Notes: generated by a model not told the origin, from the sequence alone. Counted from the stretch's first letter, positions 8,805 to 17,827 are shown. The stretch is DNA of 64,000 nt from Occallatibacter sp. (GCA_031296305.1 JARLFZ010000001.1:92304-156303); one strand, 5' to 3'. Translations and numbers: made by a program.

Positions 8805-10187
8805 CTAATCGTAATAATCAAGTCCCAGGTGCGTGACCAGGTCCGCGCCCATGATGTGACGCAGCGTGTTCTTGAGCTTCATCGACTGGATGAACAGATC
8901 GTGCTCGGGATAAAGCCCCGGCGCGCTCTGCGGCGACTTCAAATAAAAGCTGAGCCACTCCTGAATCCCGATCGACCGCAGCTCCGGCGCACGCTTAGCG
9001 AGATCGAGAAAGAGCACGAGATCGAGCGCAATCGGCGCAGCCAGAATCGAGTCGCGGCACAGAAAGTTGACCTTCAACTGCATGGGATAACCCAGCCAGC
9101 CGAAGATATCGATGTTATCCCACGCCTCTTTCTCGTCGCCGCGCGGCGGATAGTAGTTGATGCGAATCTTGTGGTAGATGTCCTTGTAGAGATCGGGATA
9201 AATCTCCGGCTGAAAAATATACTCGAGTGATCCGAGCTTCGACTCTTCCTTGGTCTTGAACGATTGCGGCTCATCAAGCACTTCGCCGTCACGGTTACCG
9301 AGAATGTTGGTGGAGAACCACCCGCTGACGCCAATCATGCGCGCCTTGAAAGCCGGCGCCAGCACCGTCTTCATGAACGTCTGACCGGTTTTGAAGTCCT
9401 TGCCGCAGATGGGCGCCGCGTTCTGCTTCGACAGCTCGATCATGACCGGCAGGTCTACGGTGAGATTCGGCGCGCCATTGGCGAAGGGCACACCTTCCTT
9501 GAGCGCCGCGTACGCATAAATCTGCGAGGGCGCGATGGCGCGATCGTTCTTCTCCAACCCCTTTTCGAACGCTTCGATGGTGCGATGCACAGGCTTCGGC
9601 TCGAGGAAAATCTCCGTCGAGGCGGCCCAGATCATGACCACGCGGTCGACCTTCTTTTTGAAAGCCCGAATGTCGGCGCGCAACTGCTCCGCGAGATCGC
9701 GCTTGTTCTTGCCCTTCTTTACGTGCTTGCCTTCGAGCCGTTTGACGTAATACTGATCGAAGACCGCGGGCATGGGCTTGATCTTTTGTAGATACGGCTT
9801 GAGCTTTTTCAACATTTCAGGCTTGAGTACGGCTGCATGCGCGGCCGCCTCGTACACGTTGTCTTCAAAAATGTCCCAACCAGTGAAGACGATGTCTTTC
9901 AGGTCGGCCAGGGGAACGAAGTCCTTAATGAACGGCGACTTGTTATCCGTGCGCTTGCCCAACCGGATGGTGCCCATCTGCGTGAGCGAGCCGACTGGCT
10001 TCGCGAGTCCGCGGCGAATGGCTTCTACGCCGGCGATCATCGTGGTGGCAACGGCGCCCAGGCCCACCACCATCACTCCCAATTTACCCTTCGCGGGCTC
10101 AACTTTTGTTGCGGCGGTCTTCTTACTCACGAGCACTTTGCCCACCACAACTTGAGACTTCTTGCCGCCTTTCCGCTTCGTTGCCAT
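8805..10187 (-). CDS. ino1: myo-inositol-1-phosphate synthase
   Basis: This enzyme isomerises glucose-6-phosphate to inositol-3-phosphate using NAD. After a lysine-rich N-terminal tail of about 34 residues (MATKRKGGKKSQVVVGKV), the NAD site GVMVVGLGAVATTMIAG appears, then WDIFEDNVYEAA, the family's conserved GKDFKTGQTFMKTVLAPAF near residue 265, GWFSTNILGNRDGEVL with the catalytic loop, and KVNFLCRDSILAAPIALDL near residue 370. At 460 residues it fits the longer bacterial/eukaryotic-type branch. The basic tail is unusual and could contact nucleic acid or membrane lipid. The product may feed inositol lipids or compatible solutes. Confidence 0.93.
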   Translation of the reverse strand: MATKRKGGKKSQVVVGKVLVSKKTAATKVEPAKGKLGVMVVGLGAVATTMIAGVEAIRRGLAKPVGSLTQMGTIRLGKRTDNKSPFIKDFVPLADLKDIVFTGWDIFEDNVYEAAAHAAVLKPEMLKKLKPYLQKIKPMPAVFDQYYVKRLEGKHVKKGKNKRDLAEQLRADIRAFKKKVDRVVMIWAASTEIFLEPKPVHRTIEAFEKGLEKNDRAIAPSQIYAYAALKEGVPFANGAPNLTVDLPVMIELSKQNAAPICGKDFKTGQTFMKTVLAPAFKARMIGVSGWFSTNILGNRDGEVLDEPQSFKTKEESKLGSLEYIFQPEIYPDLYKDIYHKIRINYYPPRGDEKEAWDNIDIFGWLGYPMQLKVNFLCRDSILAAPIALDLVLFLDLAKRAPELRSIGIQEWLSFYLKSPQSAPGLYPEHDLFIQSMKLKNTLRHIMGADLVTHLGLDYYD

Positions 10188-10260
10188 TGCTTCTCCTGTT
10201 CTTCTGTTTTGAAAATGATTTCGAATTCTCGTACCACGGGAAACTTCGCTTGCCCTTTCC

Positions 10261-10908
10261 CTACTGGCTACTCTCTACTCCCTGTTTTTTCCACCGCTTG
10301 ACGTGCACCCAAAGGAACCACAAAACAAATGCGACGACTGCCAACTCCACGGCCAAATGAAAACGATGAAATGCTTCCTGCAAGCGCGGATCGGTATTCC
10401 AGCTTTGGCCCAGCTTCATGCCCACCCAGGCCAGGCAGAAATACCAGATCAGGGAACCTATGGTGGTGTAAATGTGAAAACGCAAGCGCGGCATTTTGCC
10501 GATTCCCGCGGGAAATGCGACGTAGGTTTGCACCATCGGCAACATGCGCCCCGCGAGAATCGCTATCGATCCATAATTCACAAAGAACTTTGTCATCAGA
10601 TCGAGATCGTGGCTGTTCATCAACACCCATTTGCCGTAGCGCGCCACCAGTGGCCGCCCGCCTTTGGCGCCGATCCAATATGCGATTGCCGAACCGATAT
10701 TGCAACCCACCGCTCCAGCAATAGCCACGAAAACAAGATTGAAGCGCCCCTGGTACGCGAGGTATCCAGAGAACGGCATGATGGCTTCAGAGGGAATGGG
10801 AATGCCGCACGAGTTCAGCGTGATGAGCCCGGCGATGCCTGCGTATCCGCCGGCGTTGATGACATGAATGACAAATTGAAATACGAGTGCGACGATCTTT
10901 TCGCTCAT
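10261..10908 (-). CDS. DedA-family (VTT-domain) membrane protein
   Basis: The likely start is ATG 10908 (MSEKIVALVFQ, 215 residues); an upstream in-frame ATG at 10986 would add 26 unusual residues. The VTT/SNARE-associated signature is clear: GLITLNSCGIPIPSEAIMP near residue 35, FSGYLAYQGRFNL, GAVGCNIGSAIAYWIGAKGG, a FFVNYGSIAILAGRMLPMVQ motif with the conserved Arg, and AFPAGIGKM. DedA proteins are implicated in phospholipid flipping and envelope homeostasis. The last residues (KKQGVESSQ) are encoded by a copy of the intergenic phrase repeat, so the natural C-terminus may have been altered by it. Confidence 0.9.
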   Translation of the reverse strand: MSEKIVALVFQFVIHVINAGGYAGIAGLITLNSCGIPIPSEAIMPFSGYLAYQGRFNLVFVAIAGAVGCNIGSAIAYWIGAKGGRPLVARYGKWVLMNSHDLDLMTKFFVNYGSIAILAGRMLPMVQTYVAFPAGIGKMPRLRFHIYTTIGSLIWYFCLAWVGMKLGQSWNTDPRLQEAFHRFHLAVELAVVAFVLWFLWVHVKRWKKQGVESSQ

Positions 10909-11036
10909 GAGCGTACCCAGTATATAAGCCACTCGAGCGCTCGAGCGGTGCACGTGCCGCGGTGTACCGAGAAAAGAATCATGCACACGTCTGCATTTCT
11001 CATTTGTTAGGATGAGATGTACTCGCTGCGCATTTT

Positions 11037-11043
11037 GAGGAGG
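11037..11043 (+). promoter_or_regulatory. Shine-Dalgarno that fixes the hemQ TTG start
   Basis: GAGGAGG lies 5 nt before TTG at 11049. It is the strongest ribosome-binding site in this region and supports TTG as the genuine start, in frame with the conserved HemQ N-terminus. Confidence 0.75.
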
Positions 11044-11048
11044 TTTCG

Positions 11049-11879
11049 TTGCCCGATTTCCCGCCCGTACCGCTTACTTTGGAAGGCTCAAGTGTGCTCC
11101 ACCAGTTCTTCCGTTTCGACTGGAAGTCGTGGCGCGGCTGCGCGCCGAGCGAACGCAAGAAGATTGCTGCCGATGCAATGGACGTGCTGCGCGCGCTCGA
11201 ACGTGCGGCGCCCGATGCACCAGCGCGCACGGCGCTCTACTCCGAACTTGGCCACAAGGGCGACCTGATCCTCGTGCACTTCCGCGAATCGTTTGAAGCG
11301 TTGAACCAGGTCGAGCTGGACCTGGCGCAGACCGCGCTCTACGACTTCCTCACGCCGACGCATTCTTACGTGTCGGTGGTTGAGCTGGGCCTTTACGAGT
11401 CGAGCCGCAAAACTTATGAGGCCGCATCGGCAAAGGGATTTGAGGCGCACACACCGGAGTGGAACGCCGAGATCGCAAACTCGCTCGCGCGCGGCGCCGA
11501 CGCCATGAAGCCGCGGCTGTTCCCTTCCGTACCCGACGCGAAGTACCTATGCTTTTATCCCATGGACCGCAAGCGCGGCGAGCAGGTGAACTGGTACACC
11601 GTGTCGTTTGCCGAGCGCCAGCGCATGATGCACGAGCACGGCATGATCGGTCGCAGATATGCAGAACAAGTGAAGCAGATCATCTCCGGATCGATTGGGA
11701 TGGACGATTGGGAGTGGGGCGTCGACCTCTTCGCCGACGATCCGGTGGTCTTCAAGAAACTGATCTACGAAATGCGCTTCGACGAAGTGAGTGCGGTGTA
11801 TGCGCTGTTCGGGCAGTTCTACCTTGGAGTGCGGCTGCCGGTGGAGAAGCTGGGTGCGTGGCTGGAAGGGAAACTCTAG
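11049..11879 (+). CDS. hemQ: coproheme decarboxylase HemQ (chlorite dismutase family)
   Basis: HemQ converts coproheme III to haem b, the last step of the coproporphyrin-dependent pathway. The 276-residue protein starts at TTG with a strong ribosome-binding site. Family landmarks: FFRFDWKSWR near residue 20, YSELGHKGDLILVHFR near 62, CFYPMDRKRGEQVNWYT near 166 (with the conserved catalytic Tyr region), MMHEHG near 190 (axial His), GSIGMDDWEWGVDLFADDP, and RFDEVSAVYALFGQFYLGVRLP at the end. The absence of the long insertion of true chlorite dismutases and the full HemQ motif set favour HemQ. It lies 1.7 kb from hemD-hemC-hemA on the opposite strand. Confidence 0.93.
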   Translation: MPDFPPVPLTLEGSSVLHQFFRFDWKSWRGCAPSERKKIAADAMDVLRALERAAPDAPARTALYSELGHKGDLILVHFRESFEALNQVELDLAQTALYDFLTPTHSYVSVVELGLYESSRKTYEAASAKGFEAHTPEWNAEIANSLARGADAMKPRLFPSVPDAKYLCFYPMDRKRGEQVNWYTVSFAERQRMMHEHGMIGRRYAEQVKQIISGSIGMDDWEWGVDLFADDPVVFKKLIYEMRFDEVSAVYALFGQFYLGVRLPVEKLGAWLEGKL

Positions 11880-11915
11880 GAAGGAGGTCGATAAAGAGGC
11901 GTTACACTCCTACTC

Positions 11916-12623
11916 ATGCCGCTCCGTAGCTCCACACCCGCTAGGCACAAGAAGACACCCACACGGGTCACTCGCGGTGCGCTCGCCCCGGACCGCGTTG
12001 CCGCCATTCTCAAGGGTCTCGACGAAGCGTATCCCGAAGCCGAGTGCGCCCTAATGCATCGAACGCCCTGGGAACTGCTTGTCGCGACCATTCTTTCTGC
12101 GCAGTGCACTGACGTGCGCGTAAATATGGTGACGCCGGAACTGTTTCGGCGCTTCCCTACTCCCGAGGCGATGGCGAGAGCGACCCTGCCTGAACTTGAA
12201 GAGTTGATTAGGACTACCGGCTTCTTCCGCAACAAAGCCAAGTCGATTCAGGGCGCAGCGCGCAAGATCATCGCAGACTTCGGCGGCCATGTTCCACAGA
12301 CGCTCGCCGAACTCATCACGATTCCAGGCGCAGCGCGCAAGACGGCGAATGTCGTGCTTGGTGTCTGCTTCGGGAAAGCCGAGGGCATTGTCGTCGATAC
12401 GCACGTCTTCCGTATCGCACGTCGCCTGGAATTGGCCAGAGCTGACACGGCCGAGAAGGTGGAGCAGGAATTGATGCAGGTAATTCCGCGCGACCGCTGG
12501 ATCAGCTTTTCACATCAGATCATTCATCACGGCCGGCAAGTTTGCATCGCGCGCAATCCAAAATGCAACGTGTGCAACATCGAGCCGCTCTGCCGGTCGA
12601 AGGATAAGACCTGGGAGTCGTGA
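11916..12623 (+). CDS. nth: endonuclease III (DNA glycosylase/AP lyase)
   Basis: Nth removes oxidised pyrimidines in base-excision repair. The 235-residue protein contains the LSAQCTDVRVNMVTPELF segment, the helix-hairpin-helix with catalytic Lys (LITIPGAARKTANVVLG), the catalytic Asp in VVDTHVFRIARRL, and the [4Fe-4S] ligands C-x6-C-x2-C-x5-C near residues 208-224. The hairpin reads PGAARK where PGVGRK is usual, a mild deviation. It follows hemQ by 36 bp and could be read from the same promoter. It has a short basic N-terminal extension (RHKKTPTRVTR). Confidence 0.95.
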   Translation: MPLRSSTPARHKKTPTRVTRGALAPDRVAAILKGLDEAYPEAECALMHRTPWELLVATILSAQCTDVRVNMVTPELFRRFPTPEAMARATLPELEELIRTTGFFRNKAKSIQGAARKIIADFGGHVPQTLAELITIPGAARKTANVVLGVCFGKAEGIVVDTHVFRIARRLELARADTAEKVEQELMQVIPRDRWISFSHQIIHHGRQVCIARNPKCNVCNIEPLCRSKDKTWES

Positions 12624-12632
12624 CAAAGTGAC

Positions 12633-13559
12633 TCAGGTTTTGCTTCGGTAGGATTCGGCGGCGATGTGGATTCCCTCCGGGTACGGCGTTCCTGCGAAGC
12701 CAAATTCGCGAACGAACTTTGATGAGTCGAACAGATACGGTCGGTCGTTCTGATAGAGCATCTCATAGGACTCGCGCACCTCGGAATTGAACAAGCCCAC
12801 GATGCGAATCGTCGGTCTGCCGAGGATGCGCACCTTCGACGGCACGCCGAATTCCCTGGCCGCCATGGCGATGAACTCCCGTCCGGTCGGTGGGTCGGGC
12901 GCAGTCGGCAGATGCCACGCCTGATTCCACGCAGAATCGCTCCGCGCCAAAACGTCCAGGCCAAGCGCGGCGTCGGGCGTAAAGGTGAGGGAGTGCGGCA
13001 CATCCGCATTCGCGAGCCACGAAGGCGTAGCGCCCTTGGCCAACGCCTCAAAGACGAGCATGTTCGGTACGCCGTTGCGCGTCTTCGGGCCATAAAAGTC
13101 CGCCGAGCGCGCAATCATTGCCTTCAGGTTACCTGCCTTCGCTTCGGCCATGAGCATGGTAGCGATGCGGGCGCGCACTTCGCCCTTCTTCGAGCAGGGA
13201 TTGTATGGAGTCTGCTCCGTCATCGGCCCATCGACCTTGCCGTACATGTACACATTGTCGAAGAAGATCAGCTTGGCTTGCGCGCGCTTGCACGCCTCGA
13301 CCACGTTCTCGATGATGAGTGGCCAGAGCTGCCGCCAGACGCCGATGTCGTATTTGAGGCCGGCAAGCAGAAAGACCACGCTCGATCCTGCCACCGCCCG
13401 AAGAGTCTCTTCACGATTAGAGAGGTCCGCCACATGAACTTCTGCGCCGGGCAGCGGTTTGGGGTTGCGGCTTACTAGCCGGACAGGTGCGTTGCGCGCC
13501 GTGAGAATCTTCGCCAGCTCATTACCGATAGGCCCGCCAGCTCCGAGAATCGTGTCCAT
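12633..13559 (-). CDS. NAD(P)-dependent epimerase/dehydratase-like protein (extended SDR)
   Basis: The 308-residue protein opens with a variant nucleotide site ILGAGGPIGNELAKIL and the acidic VADLSNREETLRAV. In the catalytic region NVYMYGKVDGPMTEQTPYNP is followed by CSKKGEVRARI; the usual YxxxK is replaced by an atypical arrangement seen in atypical extended SDRs, so catalysis cannot be assumed. Later ARSADFYGPKTRNGV and LPTAPDPPTGREFIAM are typical of epimerase-like members. The substrate is unknown. It is convergent with nth (9 bp apart), and hemD lies upstream on the same strand. Confidence 0.75.
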   Translation of the reverse strand: MDTILGAGGPIGNELAKILTARNAPVRLVSRNPKPLPGAEVHVADLSNREETLRAVAGSSVVFLLAGLKYDIGVWRQLWPLIIENVVEACKRAQAKLIFFDNVYMYGKVDGPMTEQTPYNPCSKKGEVRARIATMLMAEAKAGNLKAMIARSADFYGPKTRNGVPNMLVFEALAKGATPSWLANADVPHSLTFTPDAALGLDVLARSDSAWNQAWHLPTAPDPPTGREFIAMAAREFGVPSKVRILGRPTIRIVGLFNSEVRESYEMLYQNDRPYLFDSSKFVREFGFAGTPYPEGIHIAAESYRSKT

Positions 13560-13600
13560 GGAATCATTGTCGCGCGCTTCAATTGTCTCGCCAATGAATT

Positions 13601-14386
13601 TTATGCATCGATAGCCCAGAGGCTTTGCACAGCCACGCTTAGCCCGGAGATATCTGACGGATTTGCCTCGGCCGCGGGTTCCCAGCCTAGTTCGCGGAGA
13701 GTTTGGCTCGTGATGGGACCAATGGAGACGGCGCGAACTCCGGCAAATGGAAATGCGATCCCGGCGGCTCGGGCAGCATCGGCAAGATGCGTGACGCTGG
13801 AGGAACTGGTGAAGGTTGCCGCATCGATTCCCTTCTCTAATGCCGCGCGCAACAGTTCCGGCGCGGCTGCCGGCAGGATGTTTCTGTAGGCATCGACCAC
13901 ATCGACCATCGCTCCCGTGGCGCGAAGCGCGTCGGGAATCACGTTGCGGGCATTTTTGGCGCGGACGAGCAGAATTTTTTTACCGGCGGATTGATCGACC
14001 AGGCTCTCAACCAAGGCTTCCGCGATGTACATCTCCGGCACCAGAGCCACGGACAGCCCGGCTTGGCGCGCGGCGGAGGCCGTGGCTTCGCCGACTGCAG
14101 CCACCTTTAACCCCGAAATCTTGTCCAAAGGTCTGCTCAATGCAATTGCACGCTCCACAAGCGAACGCACTGTGTTGGCGCTGGTGAGGATGAGCCAATC
14201 ATATGAATCGAGTGAGCGCAACGCACGGTCAAGCGGCGCGAGATCGGCTGGAGGCGCAATCTCCAACACGGGAACTTCCACCGGCTCGGCACCGAGCGCA
14301 CGAAGAGCATCGCTGAGTTTGCCTGCCTGGCGTACAGCACGCGTGACCAGCACCCGGCGGCCCGCGAGCGGCAGCGCCAACATCAT
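13601..14386 (-). CDS. hemD: uroporphyrinogen-III synthase
   Basis: HemD closes and inverts the D ring of hydroxymethylbilane to make uroporphyrinogen III. The sequence is poorly conserved as is normal for HemD, but the 261-residue protein has LAGRRVLVTRAVRQAGKLSDAL at the start, YDWLILTSANTVRSLVER near residue 75, KVAAVGEATASAARQAG, a second-domain repeat with ATFTSSSSVTHLADAARAAG near 195, and VRAVSIGPITSQTLRELG near 225. These are the classical HemD positions. Its ATG overlaps the hemC stop by 4 bp, confirming the assignment by context. Confidence 0.93.
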   Translation of the reverse strand: MMLALPLAGRRVLVTRAVRQAGKLSDALRALGAEPVEVPVLEIAPPADLAPLDRALRSLDSYDWLILTSANTVRSLVERAIALSRPLDKISGLKVAAVGEATASAARQAGLSVALVPEMYIAEALVESLVDQSAGKKILLVRAKNARNVIPDALRATGAMVDVVDAYRNILPAAAPELLRAALEKGIDAATFTSSSSVTHLADAARAAGIAFPFAGVRAVSIGPITSQTLRELGWEPAAEANPSDISGLSVAVQSLWAIDA

Positions 14387-15351
14387 GCGGCTCCCCCGGA
14401 GACTTCGCTCGCTGCCGCAAGCAGTGGACCCGCGCCGGCTTCCATCAGCATCGCGGCAACCTCGCGGCCGAGCGCTCCGGGATCACCGTTGTCGCGCACG
14501 CTTCGATGGTAAACGCGCACGGTGGTGCCGCTTTCCGGACTGGCAACGACGCCGAAAACCTCATCGTGCGCTCGGATTTCGCCTTTACTTTCCCACGCCT
14601 CAAATGGCACCTGACGGCAGTGAATCCCGATAGGCACCTGGCAACCACCGCCCAGCGCAGCCAACGCTGCCCGCTCCACCGCGACGGCGAAGCGCGTATC
14701 GGCGTGATCGAGAAAACTCACCGCATCGATAGTCGCAGCATCGTCGTTACGCGTCTCAATTCCGAGCGCGCCCTGACCGGCGGCAGGACAGAACTCTTCA
14801 GGCGAGAGCCGCTCGCGCACCCAATCGGTACGACCCAGGCGGTCGAGCCCTGCCGCGGCCAGCAGAATCGCTTCCACCTGCCCCTCGGCCAGCTTGCGCA
14901 GTCGTGTATCAACATTGCCGCGAAACTCCACCAAATCGAGGTCAGGGCGCAGCGCCTTCAACTGCGCGCGGCGTCGCTGGCTGCTGGTGCCCACGCGCGC
15001 GCCCAGCGGCAGTGCCGCGAGATTGGCATGGTTGATGGAAACGAATACGTCGCGCGGATCGACGCGCACCGGCGTGGCCGCGAGCGTAAATGGTTCCGGC
15101 AATTCGGTCGGCAGATCTTTAAGCGAATGCACGGCGAGATCGACGCGACCGTCGGCCAACGCCTCCTCAATTTCCTTGGTGAACATTCCCTTGGAACCGA
15201 CCTGCGCGAACGCGACTTCCTGCAAACGGTCGCCAGTGGTTTTGATGATTTCGATTTCGACGTCGTGGCCCTCGACACGCAGCAATCCGGCAATGTGATT
15301 TGCCTGCCAAAGCGCGAGTTGCGATCCACGGCTCCCGATGCGCAGCTTCAT
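14383..15351 (-). CDS. hemC: hydroxymethylbilane synthase (porphobilinogen deaminase)
   Basis: HemC polymerises four porphobilinogens. The 322-residue protein shows RIGSRGSQLALWQA at the N-terminus, the KTTGDRLQEV loop, GSKGMFTKEIEEALADGRVD, AVHSLKDLPTELP near residue 80 (catalytic Asp), VGTSSQRRRAQLKALRPDL, RGNVDTRLRKLAEG, PAAGQGALGIETR and GGGCQVPIG near 240, whose Cys carries the dipyrromethane cofactor. It overlaps hemA upstream and hemD downstream by 4 bp each, so the three are translationally coupled. Confidence 0.97.
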   Translation of the reverse strand: MKLRIGSRGSQLALWQANHIAGLLRVEGHDVEIEIIKTTGDRLQEVAFAQVGSKGMFTKEIEEALADGRVDLAVHSLKDLPTELPEPFTLAATPVRVDPRDVFVSINHANLAALPLGARVGTSSQRRRAQLKALRPDLDLVEFRGNVDTRLRKLAEGQVEAILLAAAGLDRLGRTDWVRERLSPEEFCPAAGQGALGIETRNDDAATIDAVSFLDHADTRFAVAVERAALAALGGGCQVPIGIHCRQVPFEAWESKGEIRAHDEVFGVVASPESGTTVRVYHRSVRDNGDPGALGREVAAMLMEAGAGPLLAAASEVSGGAA

Positions 15352-16748
15352 CGGCGTGCCCTCAAGCGACCTTCAAAGACTTTCATGTTGATAACACGCT
15401 TGCTCTCGGAGTCCTCGGTATTCGGGGTTTCCGGTTCCGGCTTCCCCGCCGGTTCACTCGCAGCTTGAGCCTCAACCGGGGCAGCCGCCGACACCGACCA
15501 CTCGTCGCAGAGCGCCTCGAGGCGGGACTCGTCGCCATCGCGCGCCGCTTGCTTGATCGCCTGCATGGGCGGATGCAAAAACTTGTTCACCAATCCCCGC
15601 GTCAGCGCTTCGACGGCGGCCAACTGCTCGGCTGAAAGCGTGCCCAGCCGGTTGTGAATCCGCTCCATCTCGGCCACGCGAATTTCCTCGGCCTTTCTTT
15701 GAAGCGCAACAATCGCCGGCGCAACATTGACGGTCCGTTGCCGCAAGTGGAAGCGCTCCACCTCCGCGGCGATCAGCGTCTCCGCGTCGACCGCCTGGCG
15801 GCTGCGCTCTTCCATGTGCGACGCAGCCACTTGCTGCAGGTCGTCGATATCGTAGACGAAGATGCCGTCGAGCTCGTTCATCTCCGGGTCGACGTCGCGC
15901 GGCACAGCGATGTCGATGAAGAACATGGGCCGGTTGCGTCGCTTCTGCAGGAAGGCCTGCCCGTGCTCGCGCCGGAAGATTGGATGCGGCGCGCCCGTGG
16001 AACTGATGACAATGTCGGCGCGGCTGGCGGCTTCGTAGAGCTGTGCGAAGTCGATGACCTGGGGCACCACCACGCCGGAAAACTCGTCGGCCATGCGCCG
16101 CGCGCGCTCGGCGGTGCGATTGCTGACCAGGATGGCGCCCGCACCCTGCTGCACAAGATGCCGCGCGGCGATTTCGCTCATTTTTCCCGCGCCCACCAGA
16201 AAAACCGTGCGTCCTTCAAGCGAACCGAAGATCTTGCGCGCCAGATCGACGGCAACGGAGGCGATAGAAACCGAATTCGATCCGATTCCTGTCTCGCTGC
16301 GCGCCCTTTTCGCCGCCGCAAACGCGCTTTGCAGCAGATGTTCCAATTGGCCCGAGACGGTTCCTGCGGCCCGCGCCACGGCGAAAGCTTCTTTCACCTG
16401 GCCCAGAATCTGCGGCTCACCCACCACCATCGAGTCGAGGCTAGCGGCCATGCGAAACAGGTGACTCACAGCTTCTTTGTCGTGGTACTCGTAGAGATGC
16501 GGCGCAAGCACTTGGGCGTCGATGCCGAAGTAGCTCGACAGGAAACCAGCGACCGGCACATCGGGGCCCTCGATGGCGGTTACGAGCTCCACGCGGTTGC
16601 AAGTGGAGACGATCATGCACTCTGCGACTCCCGGCGTCGCAGCCAACGCGCGGGTGGTCTCGGCCAGGTCGTCGCGGCCGATGGCGATCTTCTCCCGCAG
16701 CGCGATGGGCGCCGTCTTGTGGTTCACGCCAATGAGTGCGAGTGTCAT
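15348..16748 (-). CDS. hemA: glutamyl-tRNA reductase
   Basis: HemA makes glutamate-1-semialdehyde from Glu-tRNA, the committed step of C5 tetrapyrrole synthesis. The start is ATG 16748 (MTLALIGVNHKTAPIALREK, 466 residues); a longer open frame upstream only reads through the preceding gene. Landmarks are STCNRVELV with the catalytic Cys near residue 50, GEPQILGQVKEAF, RARSETGIGSNSVSIASVAVDLA, the NADP site VFLVGAGKMSEIAARHL, SNRTAERARRMA, and IDIAVPRDVDPEM. The C-terminal dimerisation helix is followed by an unusual acidic/proline tail. Its start overlaps the hemX-like gene by 4 bp. Confidence 0.96.
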   Translation of the reverse strand: MTLALIGVNHKTAPIALREKIAIGRDDLAETTRALAATPGVAECMIVSTCNRVELVTAIEGPDVPVAGFLSSYFGIDAQVLAPHLYEYHDKEAVSHLFRMAASLDSMVVGEPQILGQVKEAFAVARAAGTVSGQLEHLLQSAFAAAKRARSETGIGSNSVSIASVAVDLARKIFGSLEGRTVFLVGAGKMSEIAARHLVQQGAGAILVSNRTAERARRMADEFSGVVVPQVIDFAQLYEAASRADIVISSTGAPHPIFRREHGQAFLQKRRNRPMFFIDIAVPRDVDPEMNELDGIFVYDIDDLQQVAASHMEERSRQAVDAETLIAAEVERFHLRQRTVNVAPAIVALQRKAEEIRVAEMERIHNRLGTLSAEQLAAVEALTRGLVNKFLHPPMQAIKQAARDGDESRLEALCDEWSVSAAAPVEAQAASEPAGKPEPETPNTEDSESKRVINMKVFEGRLRARR

Positions 16749-17578
16749 TGGGGACCGAACCTGTGCACCTGGCTGAAGAAGTTGACTGCCCAAACCACCA
16801 TCATCACGACCAGCGCGCCGCCGGAAACATAGGCTGCCCTGCGGCCGCGCATTCCTACGCGGATGCGAAGCAGAAGGAGCGTCGCGTAAACAATCCACAT
16901 GACAAAGGAAGCAACGATATTGGGATCGAGATAATAGGCAGCGCCCAGCGAGGTTTCCTGCACCAGGACAGCTCCAAGTAGCAGACCCACGGTCATGCAC
17001 GGAAAGCCGAATTCAAGGGTGGCCGAAGCGAGGCGCTCGAGCGTGTCGAGCGCCGGCAGCCAGTCGAGTGGAGACAATCCCCCTTTGCCGGGTTTCGGCT
17101 TGGACTTGATGCGCCGCTCCTGCACCAGGTAGAGCATCGACGACAGCAAACTGAAGCAAAGAGCCGCATAGGCCAGCAATAAGGCGATAATGTGCGCTAC
17201 CAGCCAGCTCATCCAAACTCGCTGCGAGGGAAAACGGTAGCGATCCGCCCCCAGCGAGGGGATGAATACGAGGAAGAACGTCGCCGGCAAGGCAAAGATT
17301 CCCAGGGAGATGGCATCGTAGAGCCACCAGGCAAGAAAGAACAAGCCGGCCACGGCAAAGCCCAGCAGCGACTCAATCTCGCGCACGCCTACCGGCATCA
17401 GGCGATGCGCCTGCACCAACATTTCGACCACGGAGACAAAATGAAAGAAAAAGGCCATTCCGCCCATGTGGACGCAGGTCTTGCGCCAGGGCAAGGATTT
17501 TGAGAGCACAGCGGGGAAGATGGCGACACATCCGCCGGCATACAAAATAGCCGCAACTCGTAGCCAAAGCAGATACAT
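16745..17578 (-). CDS. HemX/CcsA-like cytochrome c assembly membrane protein
   Basis: The 277-residue protein begins at ATG 17578 (MYLLWLRVAAILYAGG); an upstream ATG in frame would reach into the promoter. It has about eight hydrophobic segments and the CcsA/ResC pattern GVREIESLLGFAVAGLFFLAWW, HIIALLLAYAALCFSLLSSMLYL, and a loop ETSLGAAYYLDPNIVASF corresponding to the haem-handling WGxxWxWDxxE region, but with the tryptophans missing, as in HemX. HemX proteins accompany hemA and tune haem synthesis. It is the first gene of the hemX-hemA-hemC-hemD operon, with a Crp/Fnr-type palindrome 40 bp upstream of its ATG. Confidence 0.85.
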   Translation of the reverse strand: MYLLWLRVAAILYAGGCVAIFPAVLSKSLPWRKTCVHMGGMAFFFHFVSVVEMLVQAHRLMPVGVREIESLLGFAVAGLFFLAWWLYDAISLGIFALPATFFLVFIPSLGADRYRFPSQRVWMSWLVAHIIALLLAYAALCFSLLSSMLYLVQERRIKSKPKPGKGGLSPLDWLPALDTLERLASATLEFGFPCMTVGLLLGAVLVQETSLGAAYYLDPNIVASFVMWIVYATLLLLRIRVGMRGRRAAYVSGGALVVMMVVWAVNFFSQVHRFGPQ

Positions 17579-17827
17579 GGCAGCTCTTACCTTAAAGGCG
17601 TTACCGATAAGTATACTGTGATGCAAATCACCTTGCGGGCCCGGAGCGCGGAGGGGCTGACGCTATGCCCTCAAGAACAAGGGGGGTTGATTCGTGCTGT
17701 GGGCGCGAATTTCCAAGGCTGCGTTCGGCCGGGTGAAGGTGCGCAAAGGAATTGACTCATCCATCACGCGTGAACGCGATGCTTTGAGCCAGCCCCGGGC
17801 GAGCCGTCGAGCGACGCCTTGAGAACC
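17579..17827. other. haem operon promoter region
   Basis: On the minus strand this holds a TATACT box (17615-17610) and the palindrome at 17618-17631. The rest, up to the small gene on the left of 17828, shows no ORF or hairpin I can support. Confidence 0.5.
17618..17631 (-). promoter_or_regulatory. Crp/Fnr-type site upstream of the haem operon
   Basis: GTGAT-GCAA-ATCAC is a perfect inverted repeat; extended by T it gives TGTGA-N6-TCAC, the Crp/Fnr-family core. Its centre is about 46 bp upstream of the hemX-like start codon. Relative to the TATACT box next to it the centre would be near -21, a repressing position; a different, weaker -10 would place it near -41. Confidence 0.6.

Noticed and set aside
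15654..16832. Long open frame on the plus strand (392 codons) over hemA
   Set aside because: It is antisense to hemA, which has all catalytic motifs; the frame is an effect of high GC and codon bias and shows no domain features.
16749..17000. Longer start for hemA
   Set aside because: It would read through the hemX-like gene; ATG 16748 gives the conserved HemA N-terminus and a 4-bp overlap typical of the operon.
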